Positions 16,424 to 25,121 of a stretch of 64,000 nt of DNA are shown piece by piece. The notes below the pieces were generated by a model. That model searched no databases and was not told where the DNA came from. It saw only the letters and a list, made by a program, of their open reading frames with translations. Each line of letters opens with the position of its first letter. Within the stretch, counting starts at the first letter, position 1. Source of the stretch: Streptomyces sp. NBC_00414. Lineage in GTDB: Bacteria; Actinomycetota; Actinomycetes; Streptomycetales; Streptomycetaceae. Made by a program: the position numbers and the translations under genes. Location of the stretch: positions 4,402,001 to 4,466,000 of the forward strand of contig NZ_CP107935.1 in the NCBI RefSeq assembly GCF_036038375.1. Direction: 5' to 3'.

Positions 16424-18058
16424 ATGCGGAGCGGCGTCAAGGTCGGCATCGTCGGTGGGGTGTTCGCCGTGATGGTGGGGGGCGCCGGGTACGGCGCGTA
16501 CAACATCGTGAGCGCGGTCAGCGGGGACGGGGGCTCGGCGGGGGCCGGGACGAAGAAGACCGGGCCGCCGTCGGGCGACGAGGTCCGGGAGACGTCGAAG
16601 AAGTTCTTCGCCGCCTGGGAGCAGGGTGACGCCGCCACGGCCGGGAACCTGACCGACAACTCGGTGGTCGCCAAGGACCTGCTGGTCGCCTACGGAGGGC
16701 AGGCGCACATCGGGAAGGTGAAGATCACTCCCGGCGCGGCGTCGGGCGCGACCGTACCGTTCGAGGTGTCGGCCACCGTGTCGTACGAGGGGAAGAGCAA
16801 GCCGCTGACGTACAAGAGCGAGCTGGCCGTCGTGCGGGGGAAGACCACGGGCCGGGCGCTGGTCGACTGGCAGCCGTCCGTTCTGCACCCGGATCTCAAG
16901 ACCGGCGACACGCTCGTCACGGGTGAGTCGGCGAGCCCGCCCATCGAGGCGGTGGACCGCAACGGCGTGGTCCTGACCAAAGGCAAGTACCCCTCGCTGG
17001 GGCCCGTGCTCGACGCCCTGCGCGAGCGGTACGGCAACAAGGCGGGCGGCACTCCCGGCGTCGAGCTCGCGATCCACCACGAGAACGAGAACGCGGGCGA
17101 CAGCACGCTCGTGACCCTCGCCAAGGGTGAGACCGGCAAGCTGCGCACGACGCTCAGCGCGGGCGCGCAGGCCGCCGCGGAGAAGGCGGTCACGCGGTAC
17201 GCGGAGTCGTCCGTGGTCGCCGTGAAGCCGAGCACCGGGGAGGTGCTGGCGGTCGCCAACCACCGCGAGGACGGGTTCAACGCGGCGTTCCAGGGCAAGG
17301 CCGCCCCCGGCTCCACAATGAAGATCGTCACCGCGGCGATGCTCATCGACAACGGCGTGACCGCGATGAACAGCCCGGCGCCGTGCCCGGCGACCGCCGT
17401 CTGGCAGAGCCGGACCTTCAACAACCTCACGGGCATGGAGCCCAACGAGAAGGCGACACTCGCCAACAGCTTCATGCGCTCGTGCAACACGGCGTTCATC
17501 AAGCTCATCGACGGCTCCGACGAGCGGCCGCTCACCGACGAGTCGCTCACCACCGAGGCGCAGGAGCGGTTCGGTATCGGCAAGGACTGGAAGACGGGCA
17601 TCGTCTCCTTCGACGGGAGCGTCCCCGCGTCCGGCGGTCCGAACCGCGCCGCCAACGCGATCGGCCAGGGCGAGGTCCAGATGAACCCGCTGAACATCGC
17701 GTCGGTCACGGCGACCGCGATCACGGGCGCGTTCCGTCAGCCCTACCTCGTATCGCCGAAGCTCGACGACCGGCAGCTGGCCACCGCCCGCGGTCTGCCG
17801 TCCGGCACCTCCGCCCAGCTGAAGCAGATGATGCGGCTCACCGCGACGAGCGGCACCGGCGCCCAGGCCATGTCCGGGCTCGGCGGTGACATCGGCGCGA
17901 AGACCGGCTCCGCCGAGGTCGACGGCCAGGAGACGTCCAACAGCTGGTTCACCGGTTTCCGGGGCGACATCGCGGCCGCGGCCATGACGGAGGCGGGCGG
18001 CCACGGAGGGGACGCGGCGGGTCCGATTGTCGCAGCTGTGCTACGGACAGGTGGCTGA
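16424..18058 (+). CDS. Penicillin-binding transpeptidase, class B type (first of pair)
   Basis: A 544-residue membrane-anchored DD-transpeptidase with one N-terminal helix (VKVGIVGGVFAVMVGGAGYG). An NTF2-like/MecA_N-type domain follows (EVRETSKKFFAAWEQGD), then the transpeptidase domain. The catalytic motifs are STMK (in APGSTMKIVTA), SCN (in FMRSCNTAFIK) and KTGS (in GAKTGSAEVDG). The architecture matches PbpA/MecA-like enzymes. The next gene is a close paralogue, followed by the ssgE-like gene. In S. coelicolor two PBP genes occupy the same place, which suggests a role in sporulation-associated wall synthesis. Confidence 0.9.
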   Translation: MRSGVKVGIVGGVFAVMVGGAGYGAYNIVSAVSGDGGSAGAGTKKTGPPSGDEVRETSKKFFAAWEQGDAATAGNLTDNSVVAKDLLVAYGGQAHIGKVKITPGAASGATVPFEVSATVSYEGKSKPLTYKSELAVVRGKTTGRALVDWQPSVLHPDLKTGDTLVTGESASPPIEAVDRNGVVLTKGKYPSLGPVLDALRERYGNKAGGTPGVELAIHHENENAGDSTLVTLAKGETGKLRTTLSAGAQAAAEKAVTRYAESSVVAVKPSTGEVLAVANHREDGFNAAFQGKAAPGSTMKIVTAAMLIDNGVTAMNSPAPCPATAVWQSRTFNNLTGMEPNEKATLANSFMRSCNTAFIKLIDGSDERPLTDESLTTEAQERFGIGKDWKTGIVSFDGSVPASGGPNRAANAIGQGEVQMNPLNIASVTATAITGAFRQPYLVSPKLDDRQLATARGLPSGTSAQLKQMMRLTATSGTGAQAMSGLGGDIGAKTGSAEVDGQETSNSWFTGFRGDIAAAAMTEAGGHGGDAAGPIVAAVLRTGG

Positions 18059-18248
18059 ACTCACCCTCACAGGGCGGGACTCTAGGGTGGTCACTCTCGT
18101 TCTATGAGAGCCAGCAGGGACTCGGGGGCTGAGCTAAGGATTCGGAGACCGGGCAGGGGCTCGGAGAGCGAGCAGGGACTCGTGGAGCCGGCCCGGACTC
18201 GTGGAGAGCCGTTGAGGGCGTCGGGGAAGCAGCGAAGGAACGGAAGCC

Positions 18249-19958
18249 GTGGGGAACAGAAGGCGCGCACCTGAGCGCAGCAGGACGAAGACGAAGCCCG
18301 CCGTCATCGGCGGGATGATCGCCGTTGTCGTCGGCGGTGCGGGGTTCGGCGTGTACGCCCTGTACGGCGGCGGAGCGGTGGCCGACGCGGGCTCCGCCTC
18401 CGGCGGGAAGGCCGTGAAAAGCGGCCCGCTGTCGGCGGCCGAGGTGAGGTCCACGGCCACGGCGTTCCTCAAGGCCTGGCAGAGCGGTGACGTGGAGAAG
18501 GCCGCGGCGGCGACGAACGACTCCACCGCGGCGCGCACCCTGCTCACGGGGTACGGCAAGGAGGCGTACATCGAGGATGTGACGCTCACCGCCAAGAAGC
18601 GCTCCGGGGACGCCGTGCCGTTCTCCGTCAAGGGCACGGTCACGTACAAGACCCTGACCAAGCCCCTCGCGTACGAGTCCGAGCTGAGCGTCGTGCGTCG
18701 CGTCAAGGACGGGAAACCGCTGGTCGACTGGCATGCGGCGGTCGTGCACCCGGAGCTGGAGGACGGCGACAAGCTGGTCACCGGCGAGGCGGGGACGCCC
18801 CCGGTCAAGGCCCTGGACCGGGACGGCGGCGAGCTGACCACCGCCAAGTACCCCTCCCTCGGGACGGTCCTGGACGGCCTGCGGGAGAAGTACGGCAAGA
18901 AGGCCGGCGGCAAGGCGGGCGTCGAGCTGCGGGTGGTCCGCGCCGGCTCCGAGGGCGCCGACGACAAGAGCAAGAAGGACACGAAGAAGACCGGGTCCTC
19001 CGACAAGAACCCCGACAAGACGCTGCTGGAGCTGAGCGAGGGCACGCCGGGCACGGTCCGTACGACGCTCAGCCCGGCCCTCCAGGCGACCGCCGAGCAG
19101 CAGGTGGCCGCGAAGTCCAAGGCGTCGGCGGTCATGATCAAGCCGTCGACCGGCGAGATCCTGGCCGTCGCGAACTCGGGGCACGGCTTCAACACCGCGT
19201 TCCAGGGCTCGCTGGCCCCCGGCTCGACGATGAAGATCGTCACGGCCTCGCTGCTCATCGACAAGGGGCTCGCGTCGGTGAACAAGGTGCACCCCTGCCC
19301 CAAGTACTCGACGTACGGCGGCTGGAAGTTCCAGAACGACGACAAGTTCCAGATCAAGGGCGGCACCTTCAAGGCGAGCTTCGCGCGCTCCTGCAACACG
19401 GCCTTCATCAGCCAGGCGAAGGAGCTGAGTGACGACGATCTGACCAAGCAGGCTCAGCAGGTGTTCGGCCTCGGCATGGACAACTGGGCGATCGGGGTGC
19501 CCACCTTCGACGGCTCGGTGCCGGTGCAGTCGCAGGCCCAGATGGCGGCCTCGCTGATCGGCCAGGGCGGGGTGCGGATGAACCCGCTGAACATGGCGTC
19601 GGTCGTCGCCACGGCCAAGACGGGCACGTTCCACCAGCCCTACCTGGTGGCTCCGACGGTCGACGACCGGACGCTCGCGAAGGCGACCCGTTCCCTGTCG
19701 GCCTCGACGCAGTCGCAGCTCAAGGAGCTCCTCCAGTACACGGCCGCGGCCGGTACGGCGGCCGAGGCCATGGCGGGGCTCGGCCCCGACTTCGGCGCCA
19801 AGACCGGTTCCGCGGAGGTCGACAACCAGAAGAAGCCCAACGGCTGGTTCACCGCCTGGAAGGGCGATCTGGCCGCCGCGGGCGTGGTCCAGCAGGGCGG
19901 CCACGGTGGCGAGACGGCGGGTCCGATCGTGGCGGCGCTGCTGAAGGCGGGCAGCTGA
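18249..19958 (+). CDS. Penicillin-binding transpeptidase, class B type (second of pair)
   Basis: A 569-residue paralogue of the preceding gene with the same order: an Arg/Lys-rich N-terminus, a membrane helix (AVIGGMIAVVVGGAGFG), an NTF2-like domain and a transpeptidase with STMK, SCN (FARSCNTAFIS) and KTGS (GAKTGSAEVDN). A Lys/Asp-rich insert (KSKKDTKKTGSSDKN) before the transpeptidase domain is absent from its neighbour. The start is the GTG at 18249 (MGNRRRAPERS). The 190-bp gap upstream has imperfect repeats of GCAGGGACTCG. Downstream, 19975-20033 is a GGTCGGCCCGG-rich tandem repeat that may act as a terminator. Confidence 0.9.
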   Translation: MGNRRRAPERSRTKTKPAVIGGMIAVVVGGAGFGVYALYGGGAVADAGSASGGKAVKSGPLSAAEVRSTATAFLKAWQSGDVEKAAAATNDSTAARTLLTGYGKEAYIEDVTLTAKKRSGDAVPFSVKGTVTYKTLTKPLAYESELSVVRRVKDGKPLVDWHAAVVHPELEDGDKLVTGEAGTPPVKALDRDGGELTTAKYPSLGTVLDGLREKYGKKAGGKAGVELRVVRAGSEGADDKSKKDTKKTGSSDKNPDKTLLELSEGTPGTVRTTLSPALQATAEQQVAAKSKASAVMIKPSTGEILAVANSGHGFNTAFQGSLAPGSTMKIVTASLLIDKGLASVNKVHPCPKYSTYGGWKFQNDDKFQIKGGTFKASFARSCNTAFISQAKELSDDDLTKQAQQVFGLGMDNWAIGVPTFDGSVPVQSQAQMAASLIGQGGVRMNPLNMASVVATAKTGTFHQPYLVAPTVDDRTLAKATRSLSASTQSQLKELLQYTAAAGTAAEAMAGLGPDFGAKTGSAEVDNQKKPNGWFTAWKGDLAAAGVVQQGGHGGETAGPIVAALLKAGS

Positions 19959-20034
19959 CGGTGCGGGCGGGCGGCTGAACCGGTCGGCCCGGCCGGCCCG
20001 GTCAGGTCGGCCCGGTCAGGTCGGCCCGGCCCGC

Positions 20035-20376
20035 TCAGTTGGCCACGGGGGTGGCCGTGTACGTCCGGCGCAGGAAGCGGATCAGCGTCTTCGCGTCGAA
20101 CTGCACGACCGCCACTCCCTTCGCCGAGTGGAACTCCATGACGGCCTGGACCCGGCCGCAGGGCCAGATGCGTACGTCACCGGCGGCGGCCGGCGCCCGG
20201 AGCCCCTGTTCGAGCAGGTCACGGGCGAAGACCCACTCGTGATGACCGGGCAGCATGATGTGCACCTGTCGAGGGTCGGCCTCGGGGTCGTATCGAAGGG
20301 CCACCGGCACGGCGGGCGGATCCTGCGCCTCGTCCGTCACGATATGGGCGCGCGCGTACTGCTCAACGGCGGACAT
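20035..20376 (-). CDS. ssgE: SsgA-like sporulation/cell-division protein, probably SsgE
   Basis: SsgA-like proteins are found in sporulating actinomycetes and guide septum placement and spore-wall processing. This 113-residue product has the family core: VPVALRYDPEADPRQVHIM, then HEWVFARDLLEQGL and GDVRIWPCGR, with a C-terminal FLRRTY. The symbol rests on synteny from memory: in S. coelicolor ssgE follows two PBP genes. SsgE there is linked to spore release and hydrolysis control. It is short for the family, with a truncated C-terminal tail. It is transcribed opposite to the PBPs and divergently from cbiM. Confidence 0.8.
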   Translation of the reverse strand: MSAVEQYARAHIVTDEAQDPPAVPVALRYDPEADPRQVHIMLPGHHEWVFARDLLEQGLRAPAAAGDVRIWPCGRVQAVMEFHSAKGVAVVQFDAKTLIRFLRRTYTATPVAN

Positions 20377-20413
20377 CGATCGCTCCCTCTTTGTGCTTGT
20401 TCTCCTCTAATGT

Positions 20414-20433
20414 CGCATATTTCCCGATATGCG
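20414..20433. promoter_or_regulatory. 7-bp perfect inverted repeat between ssgE and cbiM
   Basis: CGCATAT (20414-20420) and ATATGCG (20427-20433) are separated by TTCCCG. It lies 38 bp upstream of the ssgE-like start, in an AT-richer patch, so it could be an operator for ssgE. The binder is unknown. Confidence 0.45.
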
Positions 20434-20474
20434 CTCCCAGGCGAGTCGTAGTCGTATTCGAGGACACCTCGCTC

Positions 20475-20505
20475 TTGCAAGCTGTTCGCATTAAGCGCCT
20501 ATCAT
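20475..20505 (+). promoter_or_regulatory. Candidate cbiM promoter with Nur-box-like site
   Basis: TTGCAA (20475-20480), a 5-bp spacer and TCGCAT (20486-20491) resemble the TTGCAA-N5-TTGCAA site of the nickel repressor Nur as I remember it; the second half-site is degenerate. TTGCAA could also serve as a -35, with TATCAT (20500-20505) as a -10 at a 19-bp spacing. I found no cobalamin-riboswitch features here. Confidence 0.4.
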
Positions 20506-20551
20506 CGAACGGTTAGAGCCAGCCGGCCTGCCCCCGGAAGCGGAGCCCTCC

Positions 20552-21622
20552 ATGCACGTGCCCGACGGATTCATCAACGCGCCCGTCTCCGTCGCCGCCG
20601 GCGTCGTGGCCGCCACGGCGGTCGCGGTGAGCCTGCGCGGCGCCCGCCGTGAACTGGACGAGCGCACGGCCCCGCTCGCGGGCCTGGTGGCCGCGTTCAT
20701 CTTCGCCGTGCAGATGCTGAACTTCCCGGTCGCGGCCGGGACCAGCGGACATCTGCTCGGAGGCGCGCTCGCCGCGATACTCGTGGGCCCCTTCACCGGG
20801 GTCCTCTGCGTCTCGGTCGTGCTCCTCATGCAGGGCATCCTCTTCGCGGACGGCGGCCTCACCGCGCTGGGCGTGAACATCACGGTCATGGCGGTGGTCA
20901 CCACGGTCGTGGCCTACGCCGTCTTCCGCGGCCTCGTAAAACTCCTGCCCAGGAAGCGTCGGTCCATTACCGTCTCGGCCTTCGTCGCCGCTGTGATCTC
21001 CGTCCCGGCCGCCGCCGTGGCCTTCACACTGATCTACGCGATCGGCGGCACCACGGACGTCCCGATCGGTCAGGTCTTCACCGCCATGGTCGGCGTCCAC
21101 GTCCTCATCGGCATCGGCGAGGCCGCGATCACCGCCCTCACGGTCGGCTCCGTCATCGCCGTACGACCGGACCTCGTGTACGGGGCCCGCGGTCTGACCA
21201 CGCCCCTGAAGCTGCGGGTCAACGGCGAACTGGTCGACACCCCCGCCGCCGAGCCCGTCCCGGTCGCGGCCCGGTCCCACCGCAAGGTGTGGCTGGCGGG
21301 GCTCGCCACCTCCCTCGTCCTCGCCGGCTTCGTCAGCTTCTACGCCTCGGCGAACCCCGACGGCCTGGAGAAGGTCGCCTCCGACAAGGGCATCGACGCC
21401 AAGGTCGAGGACCACGCCGCCGCCGACTCGCCGCTCGCCGACTACGGCGTCGAGGGGCTCACCGACAGCCGGCTCTCCGGCGGCCTCGCGGGCGTGATCG
21501 GCGTGGGCGTCACGATCGTCGCGGGCACGGGCGTCTTCTGGGCCGTCCGCAGGCGTCGTACGCCCGAGACCCAGGGCGGGCCCGCCCAGAGCGGGCCGTC
21601 CCAGGTCGGGGAATCCGTCTGA
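20552..21622 (+). CDS. cbiM: Cobalt/nickel ECF transporter substrate-binding component, CbiM-CbiN fusion
   Basis: This is the metal-specific S component of a group I ECF transporter, 356 residues. The N-terminus MHVPDGFIN supplies the His2 metal ligand and SGHLLGGALAA a further His, both typical of CbiM/NikM. About seven membrane helices follow. Residues after about 245 are a fused CbiN/NikN-like module (two helices around a loop with ANPDGLEKVASDKG, the PDGLE signature). The metal (Co or Ni) cannot be told from the sequence. cbiQ starts 1 bp after its stop. Confidence 0.88.
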   Translation: MHVPDGFINAPVSVAAGVVAATAVAVSLRGARRELDERTAPLAGLVAAFIFAVQMLNFPVAAGTSGHLLGGALAAILVGPFTGVLCVSVVLLMQGILFADGGLTALGVNITVMAVVTTVVAYAVFRGLVKLLPRKRRSITVSAFVAAVISVPAAAVAFTLIYAIGGTTDVPIGQVFTAMVGVHVLIGIGEAAITALTVGSVIAVRPDLVYGARGLTTPLKLRVNGELVDTPAAEPVPVAARSHRKVWLAGLATSLVLAGFVSFYASANPDGLEKVASDKGIDAKVEDHAAADSPLADYGVEGLTDSRLSGGLAGVIGVGVTIVAGTGVFWAVRRRRTPETQGGPAQSGPSQVGESV

Positions 21623-21623
21623 C

Positions 21624-22385
21624 ATGGGTTCCGGCCACGCGCACAAGCTCTACCGGCACGGGCACTCGCCCGTGCACGCCCTGCCGCCGCACACCAAACT
21701 CGCCGCCGTCTTCGCCTTCGTGCTCGTCGTCGTCTCGACGCCGCGCGAGGCGATGTGGGCGTTCGGTCTGTACGCGCTGCTGCTGGCGACCGTGGCGTAC
21801 GCGGCCCGGATCCCCGCCGGCTTCGTACTGAAGCGCCTGTTGATCGAGGTGCCGTTCGTGGCCTTCGCCGTGCTGATGCCGTTCGTGGCGCAGGGCGAGC
21901 GGGTGGACGTGCTCGGCCTGTCCCTGAGCGTGAACGGCCTGTGGGGCGCCTGGAACGTACTGGCCAAGGGCACCCTCGGCGTCGCCGCGTCCGTCCTGCT
22001 CGCCTCGACGACCGAACTGCGCGAACTCCTCCTGGGACTCCAGCGCCTGCGGCTGCCACCTCTCCTCGTGCAGATCGCGTCCTTCATGATCCGGTACGGG
22101 GACGTCATCGCGGACGAGATGCGGCGGATGCGGATCGCGCGGGAGTCGCGCGGCTTCGAGGCCCGTGGCGTCCGCTCCTGGGGCGTCCTCGCCAAGTCCG
22201 CAGGCGCTCTGTTCATCCGCTCCTACGAGCGCGGGGAACGGGTGCACCTCGCCATGGTCAGCCGGGGTTACACCGGTTCGATGCCGGTCATCGACGAGGT
22301 GACCGCGTCGCGCGCGCAGTGGTCGTACGCCTTCGCCCTGCCGTGCGCCGCACTCGTCGTTTGTCTGCTGGGATGGACCCTGTGA
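21624..22385 (+). CDS. cbiQ: ECF transporter transmembrane component CbiQ
   Basis: The T component, 253 residues, couples the CbiO ATPase to CbiMN. It begins with a His-rich stretch (GSGHAHKLYRHGHSPVHALPPHTK). Several membrane helices follow, and then the cytoplasmic coupling helices with ARG-type motifs (RRMRIARESRGFEARG and HLAMVSRGYTG). The stop overlaps the cbiO start (GTGA). Confidence 0.88.
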   Translation: MGSGHAHKLYRHGHSPVHALPPHTKLAAVFAFVLVVVSTPREAMWAFGLYALLLATVAYAARIPAGFVLKRLLIEVPFVAFAVLMPFVAQGERVDVLGLSLSVNGLWGAWNVLAKGTLGVAASVLLASTTELRELLLGLQRLRLPPLLVQIASFMIRYGDVIADEMRRMRIARESRGFEARGVRSWGVLAKSAGALFIRSYERGERVHLAMVSRGYTGSMPVIDEVTASRAQWSYAFALPCAALVVCLLGWTL

Positions 22386-23161
22386 CCTCGCCCTCTCCCG
22401 TGCCCCTGTCCCCCGCCCCCTCGCTTGAGGTGGCCGGGCTGGCCTTCGCCTACCCGGACGGCCATCAGGCCCTGTTCGGCGTGGACTTCACCGTCGCCCG
22501 CGGCGAGCGCGTGGCCCTGCTCGGTCCGAACGGCGCCGGCAAGACGACCCTCGTCCTCCACCTCAACGGCATCCTGACCGGCGGCGCCGGGACCGTGACG
22601 GTCGCCGGGCTGCCCGTCGGCAAGAAGCACATGGCGGAGATCCGGCGGAAGGTCGGCATCGTCTTCCAGGACCCGGACGACCAGCTCTTCATGCCGAGCG
22701 TGCGCGAGGACGTGGCCTTCGGGCCCGCGTCCGCCGGTCTGAAGGGGCCCGAGCTGGAGGCCCGGGTGCGTACGGCGCTGGAGCGGGTCGGCATGGAGGA
22801 CTTCGCCGACCGCCCGCCGCACCACCTCTCCTACGGCCAGCGGCGCCGGGTGGCCGTCGCGACCGTGCTGGCGATGGAGCCGGAGATCCTCGTCCTCGAC
22901 GAGCCGTCGTCCAACCTCGACCCCGCCTCACGGCGTGAACTGGCCGACATCCTGCGCTCGTTGGACGTGACCGTGCTCATGGTCACGCACGACCTGCCGT
23001 ACGCCCTCGAACTGTGCCCCCGCGCCCTGATCCTCAGCGAGGGCGTGATCGCGGCGGACGGCAGGACCGGGGAACTGCTCTCGGACGACGAGCTGATGCG
23101 CGAGCACCGCCTGGAGCTGCCGTTCGGCTTCGATCCGCGCTCGGTGACAATGGGCGCGTGA
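22382..23161 (+). CDS. cbiO: ECF transporter ATPase CbiO
   Basis: The ATP-binding subunit powering Co/Ni uptake, 259 residues. Motifs are Walker A GPNGAGKTT, Q-loop VFQDPDDQLF (typical of CbiO), signature LSYGQRRRVA, Walker B ILVLDEPSSNLD and switch His in VTHDL. I chose the GTG at 22382, which overlaps the cbiQ stop; an in-frame ATG at 22373 would add three residues. It completes a cbiMN-Q-O operon. Confidence 0.92.
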   Translation: MTSPSPVPLSPAPSLEVAGLAFAYPDGHQALFGVDFTVARGERVALLGPNGAGKTTLVLHLNGILTGGAGTVTVAGLPVGKKHMAEIRRKVGIVFQDPDDQLFMPSVREDVAFGPASAGLKGPELEARVRTALERVGMEDFADRPPHHLSYGQRRRVAVATVLAMEPEILVLDEPSSNLDPASRRELADILRSLDVTVLMVTHDLPYALELCPRALILSEGVIAADGRTGELLSDDELMREHRLELPFGFDPRSVTMGA

Positions 23162-23186
23162 CGCTCGCGCGGCGAAGGGTACGGAC

Positions 23187-24383
23187 GTGGTGAAGGTGAA
23201 CGGCACAGTGGCCGAGGGCTTCGAGCCGGTCAGGACGGCGTTCGTACGGAACTTCGAGACGCTCGGGGACCGGGGCGCGGCGGTCGCCGTGTACCGCGAC
23301 GGCCGCAAGGTCGTAGACCTGTGGGCGGGCACGAAGGACATCGACGGTACGGATGTCGTGGATGCCACGGATGCCACGCATGCCTGGACGGCCGGTACCG
23401 CGCAGATCGTGCGCTCGGCGACCAAGGGCGTAGCGGCGGCGGCTCTGCTCCTCCTCCACCAGCGGGGGCTGCTGGACCTGGACGCGCCGGTGGGCGAGTA
23501 CTGGCCGGAGTTCAAGGCGGCGGGCAAGGAGCGGGTGCTGGTCCGGCACGTGCTCTCGCACCGCGCCGGGCTGCCGGTCCTGGACCACCCGCTCACCCCG
23601 GAGGAGTCGCTGGACCCGCTGCGGGGCGCCGAGGCCGTCGCCCGCCAGGCCCCCGTGTGGGAGCCCGGCACGGACCACGGGTACCACGCGCTGACGTACG
23701 GCTGGCTGGTCGGCGAGCTGCTGCGGCGCGTCACGGGCAAGGGCATCGGCGACTGGATAGCCGAGGAGATCGCCGGGCCGCTGGGCGCGGACCTGTGGGT
23801 CGGACTGCCGGACCGGGAGGCGTCCCGGGTGGGTCGGGTGGGCCGCGTGGAGACTCCGGAGAACGGTGGCGGGGGCCTGCGGGCGCGCCCGAAACGATCG
23901 GTCACGGAGGCTTACGAGGACCCGGACTCCCTCACCCGGCGGGCCTTCGCCGCGATCACCCCGTTCCCGGACCAGAACGACCCGGCGTACCGGGCGGCGG
24001 CGCTCCCCGCGACGAACGGCATCGCGACGGCGGACGGGCTGGCCCGCTTCTACGCGTCCCTGATGGGCGAAGTCGACGGCGGTACGCGCCTGTTCACCCC
24101 GACGACTCTGGCGGTGGCCCGCGCCGAGGAGTCCGCGGGCCCGGACCGCGTCCTGGTGATCAACACCCGCTTCGGCCTCGGTTACATGCTGCACGGCTCG
24201 GCCTCACCGTTCCTGGCCGCCGGTTCCTTCGGCCACCCGGGCCGCGGCGGCTCCCTGGGCTTCGCCGACCCGGAGTCGGGCATCGCGTTCGGCTACGTGA
24301 CGAACGGCTTCCGCAAGACGGTCACGGCGGATCCACGGGCGCAGGCGCTGGTACGGGCGGTACGGGCGGCGTTGGCATCCTGA
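23187..24383 (+). CDS. Serine hydrolase, beta-lactamase/esterase EstB family
   Basis: A 398-residue cytoplasmic-looking protein of the class C beta-lactamase-like superfamily. The SxxK nucleophile motif is SATK, in IVRSATKGVAAAALLLL. A Tyr in DHGYHALTYGWL fits the second catalytic motif, and FGHPGRGGSLGFADP matches the C-terminal glycine-rich motif of EstB-type esterases. There is no signal peptide, which argues against a secreted beta-lactamase and for an intracellular esterase. The start is GTG 23187 or GTG 23190. It lies 25 bp after cbiO but is probably functionally unrelated. Confidence 0.85.
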   Translation: MVKVNGTVAEGFEPVRTAFVRNFETLGDRGAAVAVYRDGRKVVDLWAGTKDIDGTDVVDATDATHAWTAGTAQIVRSATKGVAAAALLLLHQRGLLDLDAPVGEYWPEFKAAGKERVLVRHVLSHRAGLPVLDHPLTPEESLDPLRGAEAVARQAPVWEPGTDHGYHALTYGWLVGELLRRVTGKGIGDWIAEEIAGPLGADLWVGLPDREASRVGRVGRVETPENGGGGLRARPKRSVTEAYEDPDSLTRRAFAAITPFPDQNDPAYRAAALPATNGIATADGLARFYASLMGEVDGGTRLFTPTTLAVARAEESAGPDRVLVINTRFGLGYMLHGSASPFLAAGSFGHPGRGGSLGFADPESGIAFGYVTNGFRKTVTADPRAQALVRAVRAALAS

Positions 24384-24429
24384 CCGAACTCAGGGGCCTT
24401 GTCGGTGCCCCGTCAGCTACCGTCTGCGT

Positions 24430-24855
24430 ATGACGGTCGAACGGGTGGGGGGCGTGTTCTTCGCGTCGATCACGGGCATCCTGTGCCTGCTCTTCGCATC
24501 CGCGACGCTGGTCCGCTGCCTGCTGAGGCGGCGCGGTGTCAGCACGACGGCGGAGCTGGTGAGGTTCCGCACGAAGGTGGCGGAGGACGGCGAGTTGCTG
24601 TACTTCCCCGTGGTGACCTTCACGCTCCCGAACGGCGAGAAGGTCAGGGCGGAGGGGGAGCGCATGTCACATCCGCCCCGCGGCACGGGGGAAGGGGACC
24701 ACACCGAGGTGGTGTACGACCCGGCGGTCCCGAACAGCGTGACCCTGCCCTCCCTCCAACCGGGCAGGCTCAAGACGACCGAGATCCTCTCGCATGGCCT
24801 CGCGTCGATCGCCTTCGCGTACATCACGTACCGGATCCCCGCCGACACGTTCTGA
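24430..24855 (+). CDS. DUF3592-like membrane protein
   Basis: A 141-residue protein with an N-terminal membrane helix (VFFASITGILCLLFASATLVR). A small beta domain follows, of the kind seen in DUF3592 (FPVVTFTLPNGEKVRAE, then TEVVYDPAVPNSVTL). A hydrophobic stretch near the C-terminus (ILSHGLASIAFAYITY) suggests a second helix. The function is unknown. The ATG start at 24430 is 46 bp after the hydrolase gene. Confidence 0.75.
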   Translation: MTVERVGGVFFASITGILCLLFASATLVRCLLRRRGVSTTAELVRFRTKVAEDGELLYFPVVTFTLPNGEKVRAEGERMSHPPRGTGEGDHTEVVYDPAVPNSVTLPSLQPGRLKTTEILSHGLASIAFAYITYRIPADTF

Positions 24856-24941
24856 CGAGGGCCGCCGGTTCACGCGCGCCGCCAACGGAGCTTGTCACCC
24901 CGCGGAGCGCCGCGCGCCAGAGACCGTCGCCTCGGGGCGCC

Positions 24942-25121
24942 CTACGGTTCCGTGTGGCGCGTGGGAGAACCCGGGTTCTTCGCCCCCTCGATGACGACCT
25001 CCCGCTTCATCCGGTGAGCCACCCGAAGATCCACCTCGCTGTCGGGGAACTCCGGATTCACGTAGGCGAAGAGAGCCCGGGCGTAGTCCTCGGTCCGGAA
25101 CAGTCCCGGCACATGAGTGAC
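24942..25121 (-). pseudogene. Remnant of a DUF5753 (Scr1-type) regulator
   Basis: The peptide VPGLFRTEDYARALFAYVNPE continues to about VAHRMKREVVIEG and matches the start of the DUF5753 domain found at the C-terminus of Streptomyces helix-turn-helix regulators. The N-terminal HTH is missing and the frame stops after about 59 residues, so this is a fragment. The next 273 bp (25122-25394) hold no recognisable gene. Confidence 0.6.

Noticed and set aside
20400..20551. Cobalamin riboswitch upstream of cbiM
   Set aside because: No B12-box-like sequence or suitable multi-helix leader is visible in this 150-bp region.
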